The notes: generated from the sequence alone by a model not told the origin. Counted from the stretch's first letter, positions 38,043 to 49,059 are shown. The stretch is 64,000 nucleotides of DNA from Acanthacorydalis orientalis (GCA_034766995.1 CM068325.1:9334131-9398130), one strand, 5' to 3'. Program-made: numbers and translations.

Positions 38043-39076
38043 ACGCAAAGACCTGTTCGCCGGGAGCGTCGGCGACCGGTAAACGATGTACCGAACTTCG
38101 ACCCCGTGGAGGCAGCGAAAATCCAAAAACTGTACCGGGTCAACAAGCGAAAAGCGATGGTGCAGATTCTCCGTTCAGAGAACGGCACGCCGTACTATGA
38201 GGCGCCCACGGCGGTGGTCGAGGACCACTTCCGTGGGATGTTTGCCGAACGGGACCGGGAGGAGGTGGAGATGCCCGTTCTCGTTCGAGCAGGCGTTTAA
38301 CGCCCCGCAGTGCGACGTGGCCGAGGATTCATTCGTTGAAGAATTCTCGGCAGAATCTGTACTTCGCCGGTTGGCCCGGACGAAGGACACCGCCCCGGGA
38401 AGAGACGGGATTAAATATTCTTTTTTGAAACGTCTCGACCCGGGGTGCGTTGTCACCACTTATATTTTCAATCGCTGCTTCCGCGAGGAGCGGACTCCAC
38501 TGGCGTGGGCCGACACCGAGGATAACGATCGTCGACGTGTGCATTCCATTTGAGGGATGCCGTGACGCCCTGGAGGGGCTCGGCAGCAGAAAATAGCCAA
38601 GTATAGCGGTCTTGCTGCCCAGCTCACCTCAGGGTTTCACGATGTCCGTGGATGCATTCGTCGTCGGTTCGCTCGGCGATTGGCACTCATCGAACGACAA
38701 GGTCGCGGCGTCTCTGGGCATCGCACCTCGGTACCCGTCCACGATGGCTAAGCTGGATGGTGGCCGACACGATCCGCTGGTCTCGTGATGTCTACATCGA
38801 ACACGTGTCCGGGGTCCGGCAATACCATCCGCCGGACACTACCACGCCTCCACCAGCGGCAGCGCAAACCCTGGCCCAACTACAAAATTTTGGCGAGGAA
38901 ACAGCTGAATAAGAACATAGATTTTAATTTGTTTTTTATAAATCTTATGTACCATATTTTAAGTGCCTTTTAATATGTTATATTAGTTTATTTTATTCTC
39001 TACATCTTTGATTTTGCGATATATCTGAATTAAGTTCTGTATTGTTATATTTATATTATTTTGCTTAAATAAAACT
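38043..39076 (+). mobile_element. Utopia-like element B, internally deleted
   Basis: It begins inside the coding region at sequence equal to A at about 33738. It reads EAAKIQKLYRVNKRKAM, VVEDHFRGMFAERDREE, FSAESVLRRLARTKDTAPGR, DGIKYSFLKRLDPG, TYIFNRCF, and then jumps at about 38513-38521 to sequence equal to A at about 36270 (endonuclease region). It ends RWSRDVYIEHVSGVRQY, a short proline/alanine tail, a stop at 38910-38912, and the 3' UTR to AAATAAAAC. About 2 kb containing the RT core is missing. Fewer frame breaks than in A. Confidence 0.85.
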
Positions 39077-39089
39077 ATCCCTCGCCCTG

Positions 39090-39518
39090 CAGGGTTTCAC
39101 GGTGTCCGTGGATACATTCGTCGTCGTTTCACTCGGCGGTTGGCTTTCGTCGAACGACAAGGTCGCGGCGTCCCTGGGCATCGCACCTGGTACCTGTCCA
39201 CCATGGCTGCTGATGGTGGCCGACACGATCCGCTGGTCCCGAGATGTATATATTGAACACGTGTCCGGGGTCCGGCAATATCATCCGCCGGACAACACCC
39301 CGCCTCCACCAGCGGCAGCGCTGATCCTGGCTCCAACATCTCTTCGAGGAAGCAGCTGTATAAGAACAAGGATTTTTAATTTATTTTTGTTATGTATAAT
39401 ATTTTAAAATTCTTTTTAATATGTTATGTTATTTAATTTTAAAACTACACTTGATCTGCGACATTTCTATTATGCTATATATTACTTTGTACAAATTATT
39501 ATTTGCTAATAAAAACTG
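39090..39518 (+). mobile_element. Utopia-like element C, 3' fragment
   Basis: It starts at GGGTTTCACGGTGTCCGTGG, equal to B at about 38629, only 14 bp after the 3' end of B. It contains the end of the endonuclease (MVADTIRWSRDVYIEHVSG), the proline/alanine tail, a stop near 39360 and the 3' UTR to ATAAAAACTGCT. This is a 5'-truncated copy. Confidence 0.85.
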
Positions 39519-39546
39519 CTTAATCTGTTCTTACCAGCTTAATATT
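39519..39546 (+). other. Short U2 target-site fragment between two elements
   Basis: TAATCTGTTCTTACCAGCTTA then ATAT is the U2 insertion-site sequence. It lies exactly between the 3' end of C and the 5' end of D. The likely reading is tandem insertions into the same U2 site, or into a target duplication left by an earlier one. Confidence 0.8.
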
Positions 39547-40852
39547 TTCCATCTTCCTCGCGCGTGAGCCACGGTCGGTTCCAGGAGGCACCGTCATCCG
39601 CCTCCACCAGGACCAGGAGCACAGTCGGGTAAGCCATCGTCGACTACTAGATTTCTCAGTACGTGTTCGTGTCATCTATTTTTATTTTTCTATTTTTTGT
39701 TCTATATCTTAAATATTGGTCGAACCGTCGTATTTTTCGGATAGGTTCGATCAATATTATAGATTCATTTTAAGTTCCTTTGTATTACCCACGTAACTTT
39801 TGGTTACGTGGCGTAAATTTTAACGTGTTACTCGTTGTGTTCGTCTGAGATTGTACAACCTTCTGTTGCACAATATTTAAGGTTTTATTGTAAAGTTTTA
39901 AAAGGTCACGTCTGTTCTGGAACATTTTCTAGAACATTACGTGGCCTCTTTTAACGTGTTCTGTTTGTTTTCTGGTTTATTTTTCGTTATACTGAGTAAA
40001 TCTACTAATCGACGATGGCCACCGGTGGTGCATCGCTTCCGTTATCCCCTGGCAAAGTAAGAATATGTGTTACGGTGCCTTTGCCGGAGGAGTTTGCGTG
40101 TGAGCTGTGCAAGTTACACTGGCAAGTAGTTCGCTGTGCGGGTATAAGAAATACTTTAAAATACAAAATCGCACAGCGACTACAAGAAACATATCACACA
40201 ACAAGACCTCATGGGACGCCGGTATTCATCTTCACCTGCTCGGGCTGTGGACTCAAGGACCCTAGTCTGAAAAAGATGAGGCGACGTGGCGTCACAACAT
40301 CCGGCGCCAACCTCACCGCCAGCCTCTCCCGTATCGGTCGACACGGCTGCCCCGACAATCCCGCAGGGGATCCACCAGTTAAAATCTATTATTACACAGC
40401 GGATCCCCACGAGGCCGGCAGGGAGCAGCCGCGACCGAAACCAACATCGAGGGAGAGGTTTCCACACATCTAGCGATTGGCAGCCGGCAAACACCATCCA
40501 AGCCGGCTGCCTCGACGAGTATCTCCCCGCGGTTGAGACGTCGCCAGCAGAGGGTCCTGGAACCGGCTGCCGTTCAACATCCTACCCAGCAGCCGGCCAC
40601 AGCCCCACCGACAAGAACGACCGGACGAACAGCGTTGGCGTCCCAGGATGCTAGTCTTCATGGCACAGTTCCCATGCCACGCAACACGGAGGCTAGCACC
40701 AAAGATACCACCATTACCCCACCGACCGACTACCCTGCTGGAGCGACGCCGCTGAAAGAACAGAAGGCGCTAGGGTTCTCGGCCATGCCACCGCGGCGGA
40801 GCCCCGGAAGCGCCATATCCAGCAGTTGTCCCGCTTCAGGCCGCCGCCTGTT
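39547..40852 (+). mobile_element. Utopia-like element D, 5' fragment
   Basis: The 5' UTR (CCTCGCGCGTGAGCC..., matching A at 31922) leads to an ATG at 40015. Similarity to A ends at about 40852 (TGTCCCGCTTC...CCGCC, A about 33310-33330), after which unrelated sequence starts. RT and endonuclease are missing. Confidence 0.82.
40015..40473 (+). CDS. N-terminal zinc-finger part of RLE retrotransposon protein, element D
   Basis: This 152-codon frame starts MATGGASLPLSPGKVRICV and has CELCKLHWQVVR...KIAQRLQETYH (residues about 28-60) and FTCSGCGLKDPSLKKMRR (about 70-88), later HGCPDN. In NeSL/R2-clade proteins two C2H2-type fingers at this place bind target DNA. The second finger's histidine appears displaced by an indel near 40290. 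It is the best preserved N-terminus of the family in the window and defines the start codon used for element A. Translation continues only about 50 residues past the fingers. Confidence 0.75.
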   Translation: MATGGASLPLSPGKVRICVTVPLPEEFACELCKLHWQVVRCAGIRNTLKYKIAQRLQETYHTTRPHGTPVFIFTCSGCGLKDPSLKKMRRRGVTTSGANLTASLSRIGRHGCPDNPAGDPPVKIYYYTADPHEAGREQPRPKPTSRERFPHI

Positions 40853-41479
40853 TAGGTACTTTTGCCATCAATATGGTAATAAGAGTCCTACCTTCTCAAA
40901 TAAATGATAGACTCGGTTCATTATTAGAAATATAATATTTATTCAATATAACCAGAGACTGATGTACAGGCTAGATGCGTATCAGTTAAGCATCTCTACA
41001 TTTCTGACTTGCACGTAGGCAAGTTTATGTGAGTGGGAGAGTTACCCCCACTCTTGGGTTGGAGAGAGACGGAGATAGGTTATCCCTGCAGTTGAAGTAG
41101 TTTGATGCGTGTTGATAATGCGTAAGCGTACCGGCGAGCGTAACATAAAAGTGCACAGGCCTGCCGGTGAGTGACTCGCCGTGCGCAGGCGTCCCTAGAA
41201 CGAATTAGCGCGGAGTCACTTTGATATATAGAATTTGTGTAGCCATCGACGAAGACACTCGCGTTATAAAATAGTTGTGTAGAATAGTCATAGAAAAATT
41301 TTATTACTGTTCTCATTAAACTACCGTCTCCCATCCTCAATTATTTTACTCTAACTTCAACAGTGCCGTATGGCGGCGCTCGTGGTTCAAATGTATTTAT
41401 GTTATGTATAGTTTGAAAGATGACAGTCGCAGCTGTTATACGAGCTGCAGACACATTTGTTTTGATTCGATTTGTGTGT
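40853..41479. other. Spacer with a GC-richer stretch
   Basis: 40960-41260 is GC-richer than average with an 86-codon minus frame lacking motifs. Nothing recognisable; an LTR remnant is possible but unsupported. Confidence 0.35.
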
Positions 41480-42060
41480 ACGAAAAACGACAATGAAAAT
41501 CGACAACTAAAAGATGCAAAAGATACTTTCATCACGTTACATTGTACGAGTTTTCGAAAAGGAGTATCGGTCAGCGCGCCAATGAAAAAATATTCGGGAG
41601 ATTTATTTCGACGATGCACCATCACTTCCATCTATTGACGAAATGGTTTGCTGAAAATCGATTTGATGATTTTAACCTCGAAGTTCAATAGACCGACGAC
41701 GATGTAGTGTGTGCGTTTTAGTCGACAATAACTCACGAATTTCGACGGAAGAGGTTGCCGACACACCCAACGTTGACAGATCGACTGCATTTCGGCATTT
41801 AGAGAAGCTGGAGAAGCTGAAAAAAGAAACAGTTTGATCGTGTCTCTTCGACGAATTATTTGCTTGGACGCCTCGACAGAGAGCCTCTTCTCGATCGATT
41901 GATCACTGACGATGAGAAATAGATCATGTACAACGACATCCGACGTAGATGAACGTGGAAATAAGCGAATGAAGGGTGTAGAATCAGTCGCCAAAGCGAA
42001 CTTTGCATCCGATGAAAGTGTGTCCAATATATAGAAAGATATTTGCTTTAAAAATGCTAG
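41480..42060 (+). pseudogene. Mariner transposase, N-terminal half, decayed
   Basis: The plus strand gives a helix-turn-helix region, then LTKWFAENRFDDFNLEVQ (about 41630-41695). A HLTDRLHFGI...RSW-like paired-domain piece follows (41775-41815). The first catalytic aspartate lies in LLDRLITDDEK (about 41893-41925), followed by IMYNDIRRR. The second and third catalytic residues are gone. Minus-strand frames at 41341-41631 and 41632-42099 are shadows. The WFAENRFDDFNLE signature separates it from the other mariners here. Confidence 0.7.
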
Positions 42061-42760
42061 ATTTGTGTTTGTGTAACGGAAACTTCTATTTAAGTACACA
42101 CGAATGAAGTATACTATAAAAATAACATGGACGTTACTCTATAAATGTAATTATAACAAATCTACTTAAATCTAAACATGCATTTCATTAAATGGGTTTT
42201 CGATCGGCGTTATCCAGTCCTCTGACGTTTATGTCTGTTGATCATTGTCGAAATACTATTTTTGTCATCTTCTCATAGAACTTAAGTGGCATTATCAGAT
42301 CCGGATGTGTTTGTGTCTATTGATTACTGATGGGAACTGTCTATGTCAGCTTCTCAGAGAGAGCTGAAGCTGGCTTATGTGAAAATGTAACTTGCTCGAC
42401 AATTACCATTCGCCACTTCTTAAAGCGTATATTTTTAATCATCTACATACCGTTTAATAAAACTATGCAGCATGTGTCCAAATATACTTTTTTATGTATT
42501 TCAAACGATGCATCATACATTAATTCTAAATTTATTTTAAATTCTATTCGCTACCAAGCAGACATTTTCGTTTATAGATTGTGTTCACTCAGCCGCTGTT
42601 TTGCATGGCACGGGAATAATTTCAATATTTTATTGGATAGATTCTTAGGAATAGTGAAATTTTACAAAATAAATATCTCTGAATAAGTGCGATAACTTTT
42701 TATTAAACTTTCAATAATACAAGTTGAGAACAAAAAAAAAAATGCTTACATGTATGTAGT

Positions 42761-42765
<5 letters not shown>
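42061..42765. other. Spacer, no gene seen
   Basis: AT-rich; the 118-codon plus frame (42330-42686) shows no motif I recognise. Confidence 0.45.
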
Positions 42766-42806
<41 letters not shown>

Positions 42807-42865
42807 GTGTGTATGTATGTATGTGTAAGTGTATATGGATGTGCGTGCACGCGTGTGTGTGAGAT
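42766..42865. repeat. TA / GT microsatellite
   Basis: A TA run followed by GTATGTATGT and GTGTGTGTG, then a purine-rich GA stretch to about 42960. Confidence 0.9.
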
Positions 42866-43096
42866 AAAAGGCGTGAGAGAAGGGCAGTGACGGAAAGGGT
42901 CAGGAAGAGAAAAAAGGAGAAAGGAGAGGGGGAGAAAAATAGAGATATAGAGATAATGGATTAACACTAGATTAACGGAACCCACCAATTTAACGGATTT
43001 CAGATTTCATGCTTAAAAATAAAAAAAAAACTTAAATGTTATTTTTTGAAACATTATATTGACCTTTATTGGTATAGTGATATGAATATATATATA

Positions 43097-44016
43097 CAAG
43101 GTCAGACAATTAAGTAATGCGACAAAATTCAAAAATCGAGTATATTTAAAAATTAAGGTACATCGCTGCGATCCCCTTCAAAGTAGTCCCCTCCCGCATC
43201 TATACACTTATTCCAGCGAGTTTTCCAGTTTTCGTAACAATTCTGGAACACTTCTTGTAAGACCTCTCCGAGTACCCTCGTCACAGATTCTTGGATATCT
43301 TCAACGGAGTCAAAATGTCGACCTTTGACGAATTTTTTCATATGGAGGAATAGGAAAAAGTCGCAGGGTGACATGTCCGGTGAATAGGGCGGTTGTGGTA
43401 ACGTTGCGATGCCTTTAGACGCCAAAAACTGAGAGACACTGAACGCACTGTGACAGGGAGCATTGTCGTGATGCAGAACCCAAGTCTTCGCGATCTCTGG
43501 ACGCACTCTGAGCACCCTTTTTCGTAATTTTTCGAGCACATTGCGGTAGAATACTTGATTTACGGTTTGTCCAGGTGGTACGAACTCTTTGTGAACCACC
43601 CCTGCTGCGCATTCGCGTCGGTTCGCACTTGAATTGGCCTTCCGCTCCGCGCCTCGTCTTTGACGCTCGCACGGCCTCTTTTAAAATCGGCATGCCACCT
43701 AAGCACCTGACTACGACTCAGGGCATCACTACCATACACTTTAAGCACTTTTTCATAAGTTTCTGTCGCGGTTTCGCCGAGTTTTGCACAACATTTTATC
43801 GCGCACCGTTGCTCTCTGATCCATTTTCGTGACATGCACTACTCGCGCGTTGTTACAAAACACTAAATAGCTGGCGAAGAAATAATCGTACGAGGGTGGT
43901 CAAGGTCTCAATCGAGAGAGTAGGGATCTGCTATTACGGTGGCGGAGTTACAGGTTCGCAGTGTTACCACAGGCCGAGAAAAAAAATCGGTCGCATTACT
44001 TAATTGTCTGACCTTG
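43097..44016 (-). mobile_element. 920-bp internally deleted mariner with perfect 27-bp ends
   Basis: CAAGGTCAGACAATTAAGTA then ATGCGAC at 43097-43123 is the exact complement of 43990-44016, and TA flanks both ends. A complete mariner is about 1.25-1.3 kb, so roughly 350 bp are missing. Perfect ends mean it could still be moved in trans by a full-length relative. Confidence 0.95.
43153..43835 (-). pseudogene. Mariner transposase, middle deleted
   Basis: The N-terminal frame from the ATG at 43835 reads WIREQRCAIKCCAKLGETAT, LSRSQVLRWHADFKRGRA, SVKDEARSGRPIQVRTDANA and then runs out at 43560-43600. The C-terminal frame (43599-43153) begins MVHKEFVPPGQTVNQVFYRN. It carries the second and third catalytic aspartates in VLHHDNAPCHSA and PPYSPDMSPCDFF and ends WKTRWNKCIDAGGDYFEGD. 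The join at about 43595-43610 removes the second helix-turn-helix and the first catalytic aspartate (normally GDES). Both remaining parts are otherwise open, so the deletion looks younger than the decay seen in most other elements. Confidence 0.9.
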
Positions 44017-44555
44017 TATATATATATATATATATCAGTTCAATTTATCCACTAGCTTTCTACTTTCGTGTAACTGTATACAATACACCTATTTATCCGA
44101 CAATTAAAAAAAAATTTTCAATTTTCTTAAGAATTAGGGAGAGATTACAGAGATGAATTAGAAAGGAATTACAGAGATGATCGTAAGACTACCGACAAAC
44201 AGTTATCGGATATAGGAAATTCCAAAATAACAATCTGAAGTCCTGCCAAACCGGATTTTGTAAAAAATAGATGAAAATATATTTTCCTTGTGTGCAAAAA
44301 GTTTGTGTACGGAAAATGTACCCTCAAAATAGAATTTATGTCTAAAAAAGTATTGTTAATCTCGGATAATAAAAATGTACTGATATAAAATAAAATTAAT
44401 TGTTATTATCAAAAAACTGTATTTTAATGTATCCGTCAAAATAACGGAGACGGATTTCAATAAAAATAGGTATATAATAAATGCCCGTGAATCTAGTGTT
44501 AAAGAGAGACATACAGATATTACAGAAACTATACAGAGACCTAAGAAATTATTTA

Positions 44556-44587
<32 letters not shown>

Positions 44588-45138
44588 CATATATATGTAT
44601 ATATATATATATATAAAGTAAGAGAGAGATATAGAGAACGTATGAAATAAAATTCGTTGTAGTTTTTGGATACAGGGAATGAGTTGTGTGTAACGAAGAA
44701 ACTAAAGATAAAATATAAATAAATAATATTCAGAATTAAACAGAAAATCGATTCGATCCAATTAGTGACTAATACTTGTTTCTTCTAAAAGAAGTATAGA
44801 TTTATTTTCGAACAAATAATCGACTTATTATGTTGAATTCAGGAATAAAAAATATATTCGATCGATAAAGAGAAACAATATCTGATCAAATGATTGATAA
44901 CAATATTAGAAACGCACAAACTCGCTTTCGATTTTGTTGAATTGTCTTGAACGTCTTTTATCTTTTCGAGCCAAACACGTGCATATAATGTAAATATTTG
45001 GCAATCATTTGATTTCCATCAATCAGTCTCTATACAAGTTCGTATGCGCATTCTAAATTGTTTGCAATTGACAAACATATGCGCTCTTTATTCATATATA
45101 TTTAAATCATGAAAGTACGAGAAACAGAGCATACAATT
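44017..45138. other. Spacer, no gene seen
   Basis: TA microsatellites sit at 44017-44033 and 44565-44615. The rest is AT-rich without recognisable features. Confidence 0.5.
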
Positions 45139-46352
45139 CATCGATCAACTCCTTTCGAACGCAGCAACTTTTCGATAGCAATGATGTTTTCATTCTTATT
45201 CAGTTTCAAATTGCGCAACGCCGTGTTATTTTATAGTCGACGGCGGGAATATCTGCTCCCAATGTTGTGATTAAATACTCACAGAACGTTCGAGTGCCGA
45301 ATACGCATGCGGCCAGGAACGGTGTCGATCCGAATACATCACGAGCTTCTAACGAGAGACGCTTGGAAATCAATATCTTCGCAATATCGACGACGTTTTC
45401 ATTTTTATTTAATGCCACACTGTGTAGAGCTGTGCTGCTCTTCTAGCTGACTGCGCGAATGTCTGCTCGCAACTCTGCGATTAAACACTCGCAGAATGTT
45501 CGAGTGCCGAATGCACATGCAGTGAGGAATGGCGTATGTCCTTCTTCATCTCGCGCCTCGATCGAAAGACCCTTAGATACCAACAATTCTACAATTTCGA
45601 CGGTGTTTCCATTTCGACTGAGCGCCAATTTATGTAGGGCCGTGCGGTTTTTATAGTCGACTGCACGGATGTCTACTCGCATCTCCGTGATTAGAAACTC
45701 GCACAATGTCCGACTGCCGAACATGCATGCGGCGAGGAACGGTGTAAATTCGTGTTTGCCGCGAGTTTCGATCGAGATGCCCATCGAAACCAATTTTCTC
45801 ACAAGTTGAATTTTTCCTTCGTTGCGAGATTTCAGCAATGAATGTAGAATCGTGTCGTTTCGATCGTCAACGGCGAAAATATCCGCACATTCTGCGTTCA
45901 ATAAACACTCGAATGTAGAATTCGGCGCAAATTCTGCTGCACAGTGAAGCGGGGTGTTTGTTACGATTGTTTCTCGAGTTTATTAAATTCGCACTTGATA
46001 AAAGTTTCACTACTTCCAATACGTCGTCTCGCTCTTCGGACATACGTGCGAGCACATGTAGGACGGTGTCTTCATTAGGGCCGTACTTGTGTGCGAGGTT
46101 CACGTTTGTTTCTTCTATTAAATATTTCGAGAGAGACACGTGTCCTCGAGATGTTGCATAGTACAACGGCGTGTTTCCGTCCTCGTCTGTCTCGTTGACG
46201 AACGCATCTCTGCGACTGGCGTCCGTGTTTTCTATCAGTGTTCTTACCCTTGCTCTATTGCCCTGCTTCGATGCTTTGAACAAGAGCAGAGTGTTATCGA
46301 GAGTGCGCTGTTCAGGTTCCATAGTACTTTGTCTGTGAAAGGAGAACGACAA
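45139..46352 (-). pseudogene. Ankyrin-repeat protein (second paralogue), three lesions
   Basis: The ATG is at 46352, with a second at 46322 (MEPEQRTLDNTLLLFKASKQ). About ten ankyrin repeats follow, for example DEDGNTPLYYATSRGHVSLS, NEDTVLHVLARM, EFTPFLAACMFGSRTLCEFL, NRTALHKLALSRNGNTVEIV and GHTPFLTACAFGTRTFCECL. A one-base frameshift at about 45965 and a TAT-to-TAG stop (about 45448) interrupt it. Another frameshift at about 45230 comes before the natural stop at 45139-45141. The N-terminal repeats resemble those of the 17-23 kb gene (ENTPLYYATMSGHASLSKYI), so the two are paralogues. No NTPase or N-terminal domain is present here. It is intronless as far as I can follow. Confidence 0.82.
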
Positions 46353-46990
46353 TTTGTTAAATAAATATTAAAAGGATTTTATTTTTTATCTTTGTATTGA
46401 ACATCATCGCTCATCATCTCTCAACAAAGCGTTGAATTTTGACGAACGGACTCGGATAATTCGAACGGAGAGCGAAAGATTATAGCGAACGTAAGACGAT
46501 ATTTCGATGATGATATGCAGTGAAGGACAGAATCATTCATACGCTTGGAAATTTAAAGTAAAACAGCATTTAAAAAATCTTGTATTTCGGGTTGATGTGA
46601 GGGCGCACCTGCGGCGCGCGGTTATTTATCCGCTAGTCGCGGCGGTGAACTATCTGACTCCGAAAGATAATCGAATGGTCCGCGACTTTGTACACACTGA
46701 GACGGTGGCTAGACTGATCGCGGCTGTGCGAACGTTACTGTCGACAACGGCGAGACGCTGTATCGTCTTCACCGATCAGTCAATGTCCGGTGTCGTCGCG
46801 GGTCCGTAGAGCCGTGTGGGCCGAAAGTTATTACCCACAGCAACGAGACGCTATACCGTCTTTTCCACCAAGTCGCGTATTCGAGAACCTGGCGCCGTCA
46901 CCGATCCGTAGAGAAGTGCGGGAACGTTCGCCATACAGGACGAACCGCCAGTATTTAAAGAAAACTACATGTGTTAGTTTAAATTGAACG
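46353..46990. promoter_or_regulatory. GC-richer upstream region with imperfect 110-bp duplication
   Basis: Two related stretches (about 46735-46810 and 46830-46915) share CGAGACGCTRTAYCGTCTT, CACCGATC and GGTCCGTAGAG-like strings. They lie 400-550 bp upstream of the ankyrin start, where a promoter is expected. Regulatory function is only a guess from position and composition. Confidence 0.3.
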
Positions 46991-47324
46991 TTCGACCACT
47001 TCGAGACAGATTGATAGCGAAGAGATGCTCACTGGATGTGAGTCGGAAGTCGGCTGATTTTGCTGCAAAATGAAAGTAAAAGCGAGCTCTATTGATGTGC
47101 ATTTTGAATACAGACACGACACATACATGAATGTGGGTGTTGAATGCGTGTCAAGTGCTCGATTCTTCACCGTGGTGTATGATTCGTGTTTCAGCATTGT
47201 GTATTATGCCATCATATATTAATAATAGTTATATTCATGATGATCTGTTTGTACCGAATATCAAGTCACTAATGCATCGATAAAACATCCGCTAAATAAA
47301 ACAAAACACACATAACAACATATA
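46991..47324. other. Spacer, no gene seen
   Basis: No motif recognised; the 72-codon minus frame is likely chance. Confidence 0.45.
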
Positions 47325-48569
47325 CGAGTGTGGTCTTAGAAGTATCCGGCCTGACCTACAGATGGCGGTAGTTGTTTGAAAAATATCACTGTATTAGAAA
47401 GTACACAATCTATAAAGCATATGTTTCAAGTTCTAGGATGCCACGTTGTTTAGTATTTGTTTGGCAGCCATCAATAGTGAACGTTTTCAGTGAATTTGTG
47501 AAAATGGAGAAAATTGGTCATCGTTACGTGACACAATACTTTTATTTGAAAGGCTTCAGCCCGACCAATATAAAAGCTGAACTGCATTCTGCTCTGGGTG
47601 AGTCTGCTCCTTCGTCTACAACAGTGAAATATCGGGTAGCAGAGTTTAAACGAGGCCGTTCGAGCTGCCGAGACGAGCATCGCAGTGGTCGACCAAATGA
47701 GGTGATGACTCCAGAAATGGTGAAGAAAATCCACAAAGCGGTACTGGATGATCGTCGACTGAAAGTGCTCGAGCCAGCAGACATAGTAGGCATTTCGAAA
47801 AGTGCGGTACATCGCATATTATCTGAAAATTTGGACATGAGAGAGCTGTGCGCAAGACGGGTGCCGCGGTTTGCTCACACTCGAGCGAAAACAGTGTCGT
47901 GAAGATGATGTCGTGATAACCATGGATGAAACATGGATCCGTCACCTCACACCCGAGACAAAAGAACAATCAAAACAATGGACTGGAAAGGGAGAACCGG
48001 CTCCAAAGAAGGCGAAGAACGTTTCATCTGCAGGCTAGGTCATGGCGTCGGTTTTTCGGGATGCGCGTGGGATAATTTTCATTGACTATCTTGAAAAAGG
48101 AAAAACTAACAACGGCGAGTATTATGCGAACTTATTGCAACGTTTGAGCGAAGAAATCGAGCGAAAACGGCCGCATTCGGCTAAAAAGAAAGTGTTGTTT
48201 CATCAAGACAATGCACCAGCTCACAAGTCCGTCATTGTAATGGCCAAAATTAATGAATTAAGGTTTGAATTACTACCTCATGCACCCTATTCGCCAGATT
48301 TAGCCCCCTCGGATTATTTTCTGTTCCCAAACTTAAAAAAAATGGCTCAGTGGTCAAAGATTTCCCAACGATGAAGAAGTGATGTCGGCAGTTGATGGGT
48401 ATTTTGAGGAGCAAGACAGTTCTTATTATAAAAAGGGTATCGAACTCATTGAACATCGCTCGGAAAATTCTATAGAGCTGAAAGGAGATTATGTTGAAAA
48501 ATAAATATATTTTTTTCCAAAATTTTTGTGTTTTCTTTGTTGGGTCGGGTACTTCCGGGACCACCCTCG
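47325..48569 (+). mobile_element. Full-length mariner (1245 bp) with inverted ends and TA duplication
   Basis: The left end CGAGTGTGGTCTTAGAAGTA and the complement of the right end CGAGGGTGGTCCCGGAAGTA match at 16 of 20 positions, and TA flanks both. The size is normal for an autonomous mariner. Confidence 0.92.
47504..48504 (+). pseudogene. Mariner transposase, near-complete
   Basis: From MEKIGHRYVTQYFYLKG the protein runs through a paired DNA-binding domain (DEHRSGRPNEV linker, ADIVGISKSAVHRIL). The first catalytic aspartate is in VITMDETWIRHLTPE (about 47910-47955), the second in LFHQDNAPAHKS (about 48197-48232) and the third in HAPYSPDLAPSDYFLF (about 48280-48326). It ends GIELIEHRSENSIELKGDYVEK. 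Lesions are a frameshift at about 47895-47910, a TAG at about 48036 in place of a lysine codon, and a frameshift in the A-run at about 48335. Only three lesions in 1 kb make this the youngest full-length transposase here apart from the 43 kb deletion derivative. Confidence 0.9.
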
Positions 48570-48669
48570 TATAATAAAGTGAAATTAATGTCGTATCTGA
48601 ATTGAAATATTTGTTATCAATTTTATGAATCATGCATTTGATTAAAAAATCATACAACATAAATTATTA

Positions 48670-48789
48670 TATCTGCAAAATAAATAAGTTAAAATGTGAA
48701 TATTCTTACGATAAATGTATATATATATATATATATGTATACATTTATCGTAAGAATATTCACATTTTGAATTACTTATTTTGCAGATA
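48670..48789. repeat. Long palindrome: 50-bp arms around a TA spacer
   Basis: 48670-48719 and 48740-48789 are inverted copies with about four mismatches, separated by 20 bp of TA repeat. The right arm and beyond match the dispersed repeat at 7205-7370. Mirror frames of 62 and 83 codons on both strands result from the palindrome. Confidence 0.9.
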
Positions 48790-48930
48790 TGATAATTATA
48801 TTTATTCAGTTCTAAGAAATTTATCACCAAGTATTATTCACTTGTTGATAAATTTTGACTACTCTCAAGTGCATGATTATTAAAAATGATCACAAATATT
48901 CCAATTTAGATATGAATTTAATTTCACTGT
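48755..48930. repeat. Dispersed repeat C, copy 2
   Basis: It corresponds to 7205-7370 (GCAGATATGATAATTATATT, AATTTATCACC, TTTAGATATGAATTTAATT) and overlaps the right arm of the palindrome. Confidence 0.6.
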
Positions 48931-48939
48931 AATATATTT

Positions 48940-48969
48940 TCTATATATATATATATATATATACATATT

Positions 48970-49022
<53 letters not shown>
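48940..49022. repeat. TA microsatellite
   Basis: A broken TA/TATG tract that abuts the truncated 5' end of the next mariner. Confidence 0.92.
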
Positions 49023-49059
49023 ATTAAATTTGTTTTTGATTGAGAGTCAATTATTATAC

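Noticed and set aside
40960..41260. A solo LTR
   Set aside because: GC shift and junction with the truncated element D are suggestive, but I find no TG...CA ends or flanking duplication.
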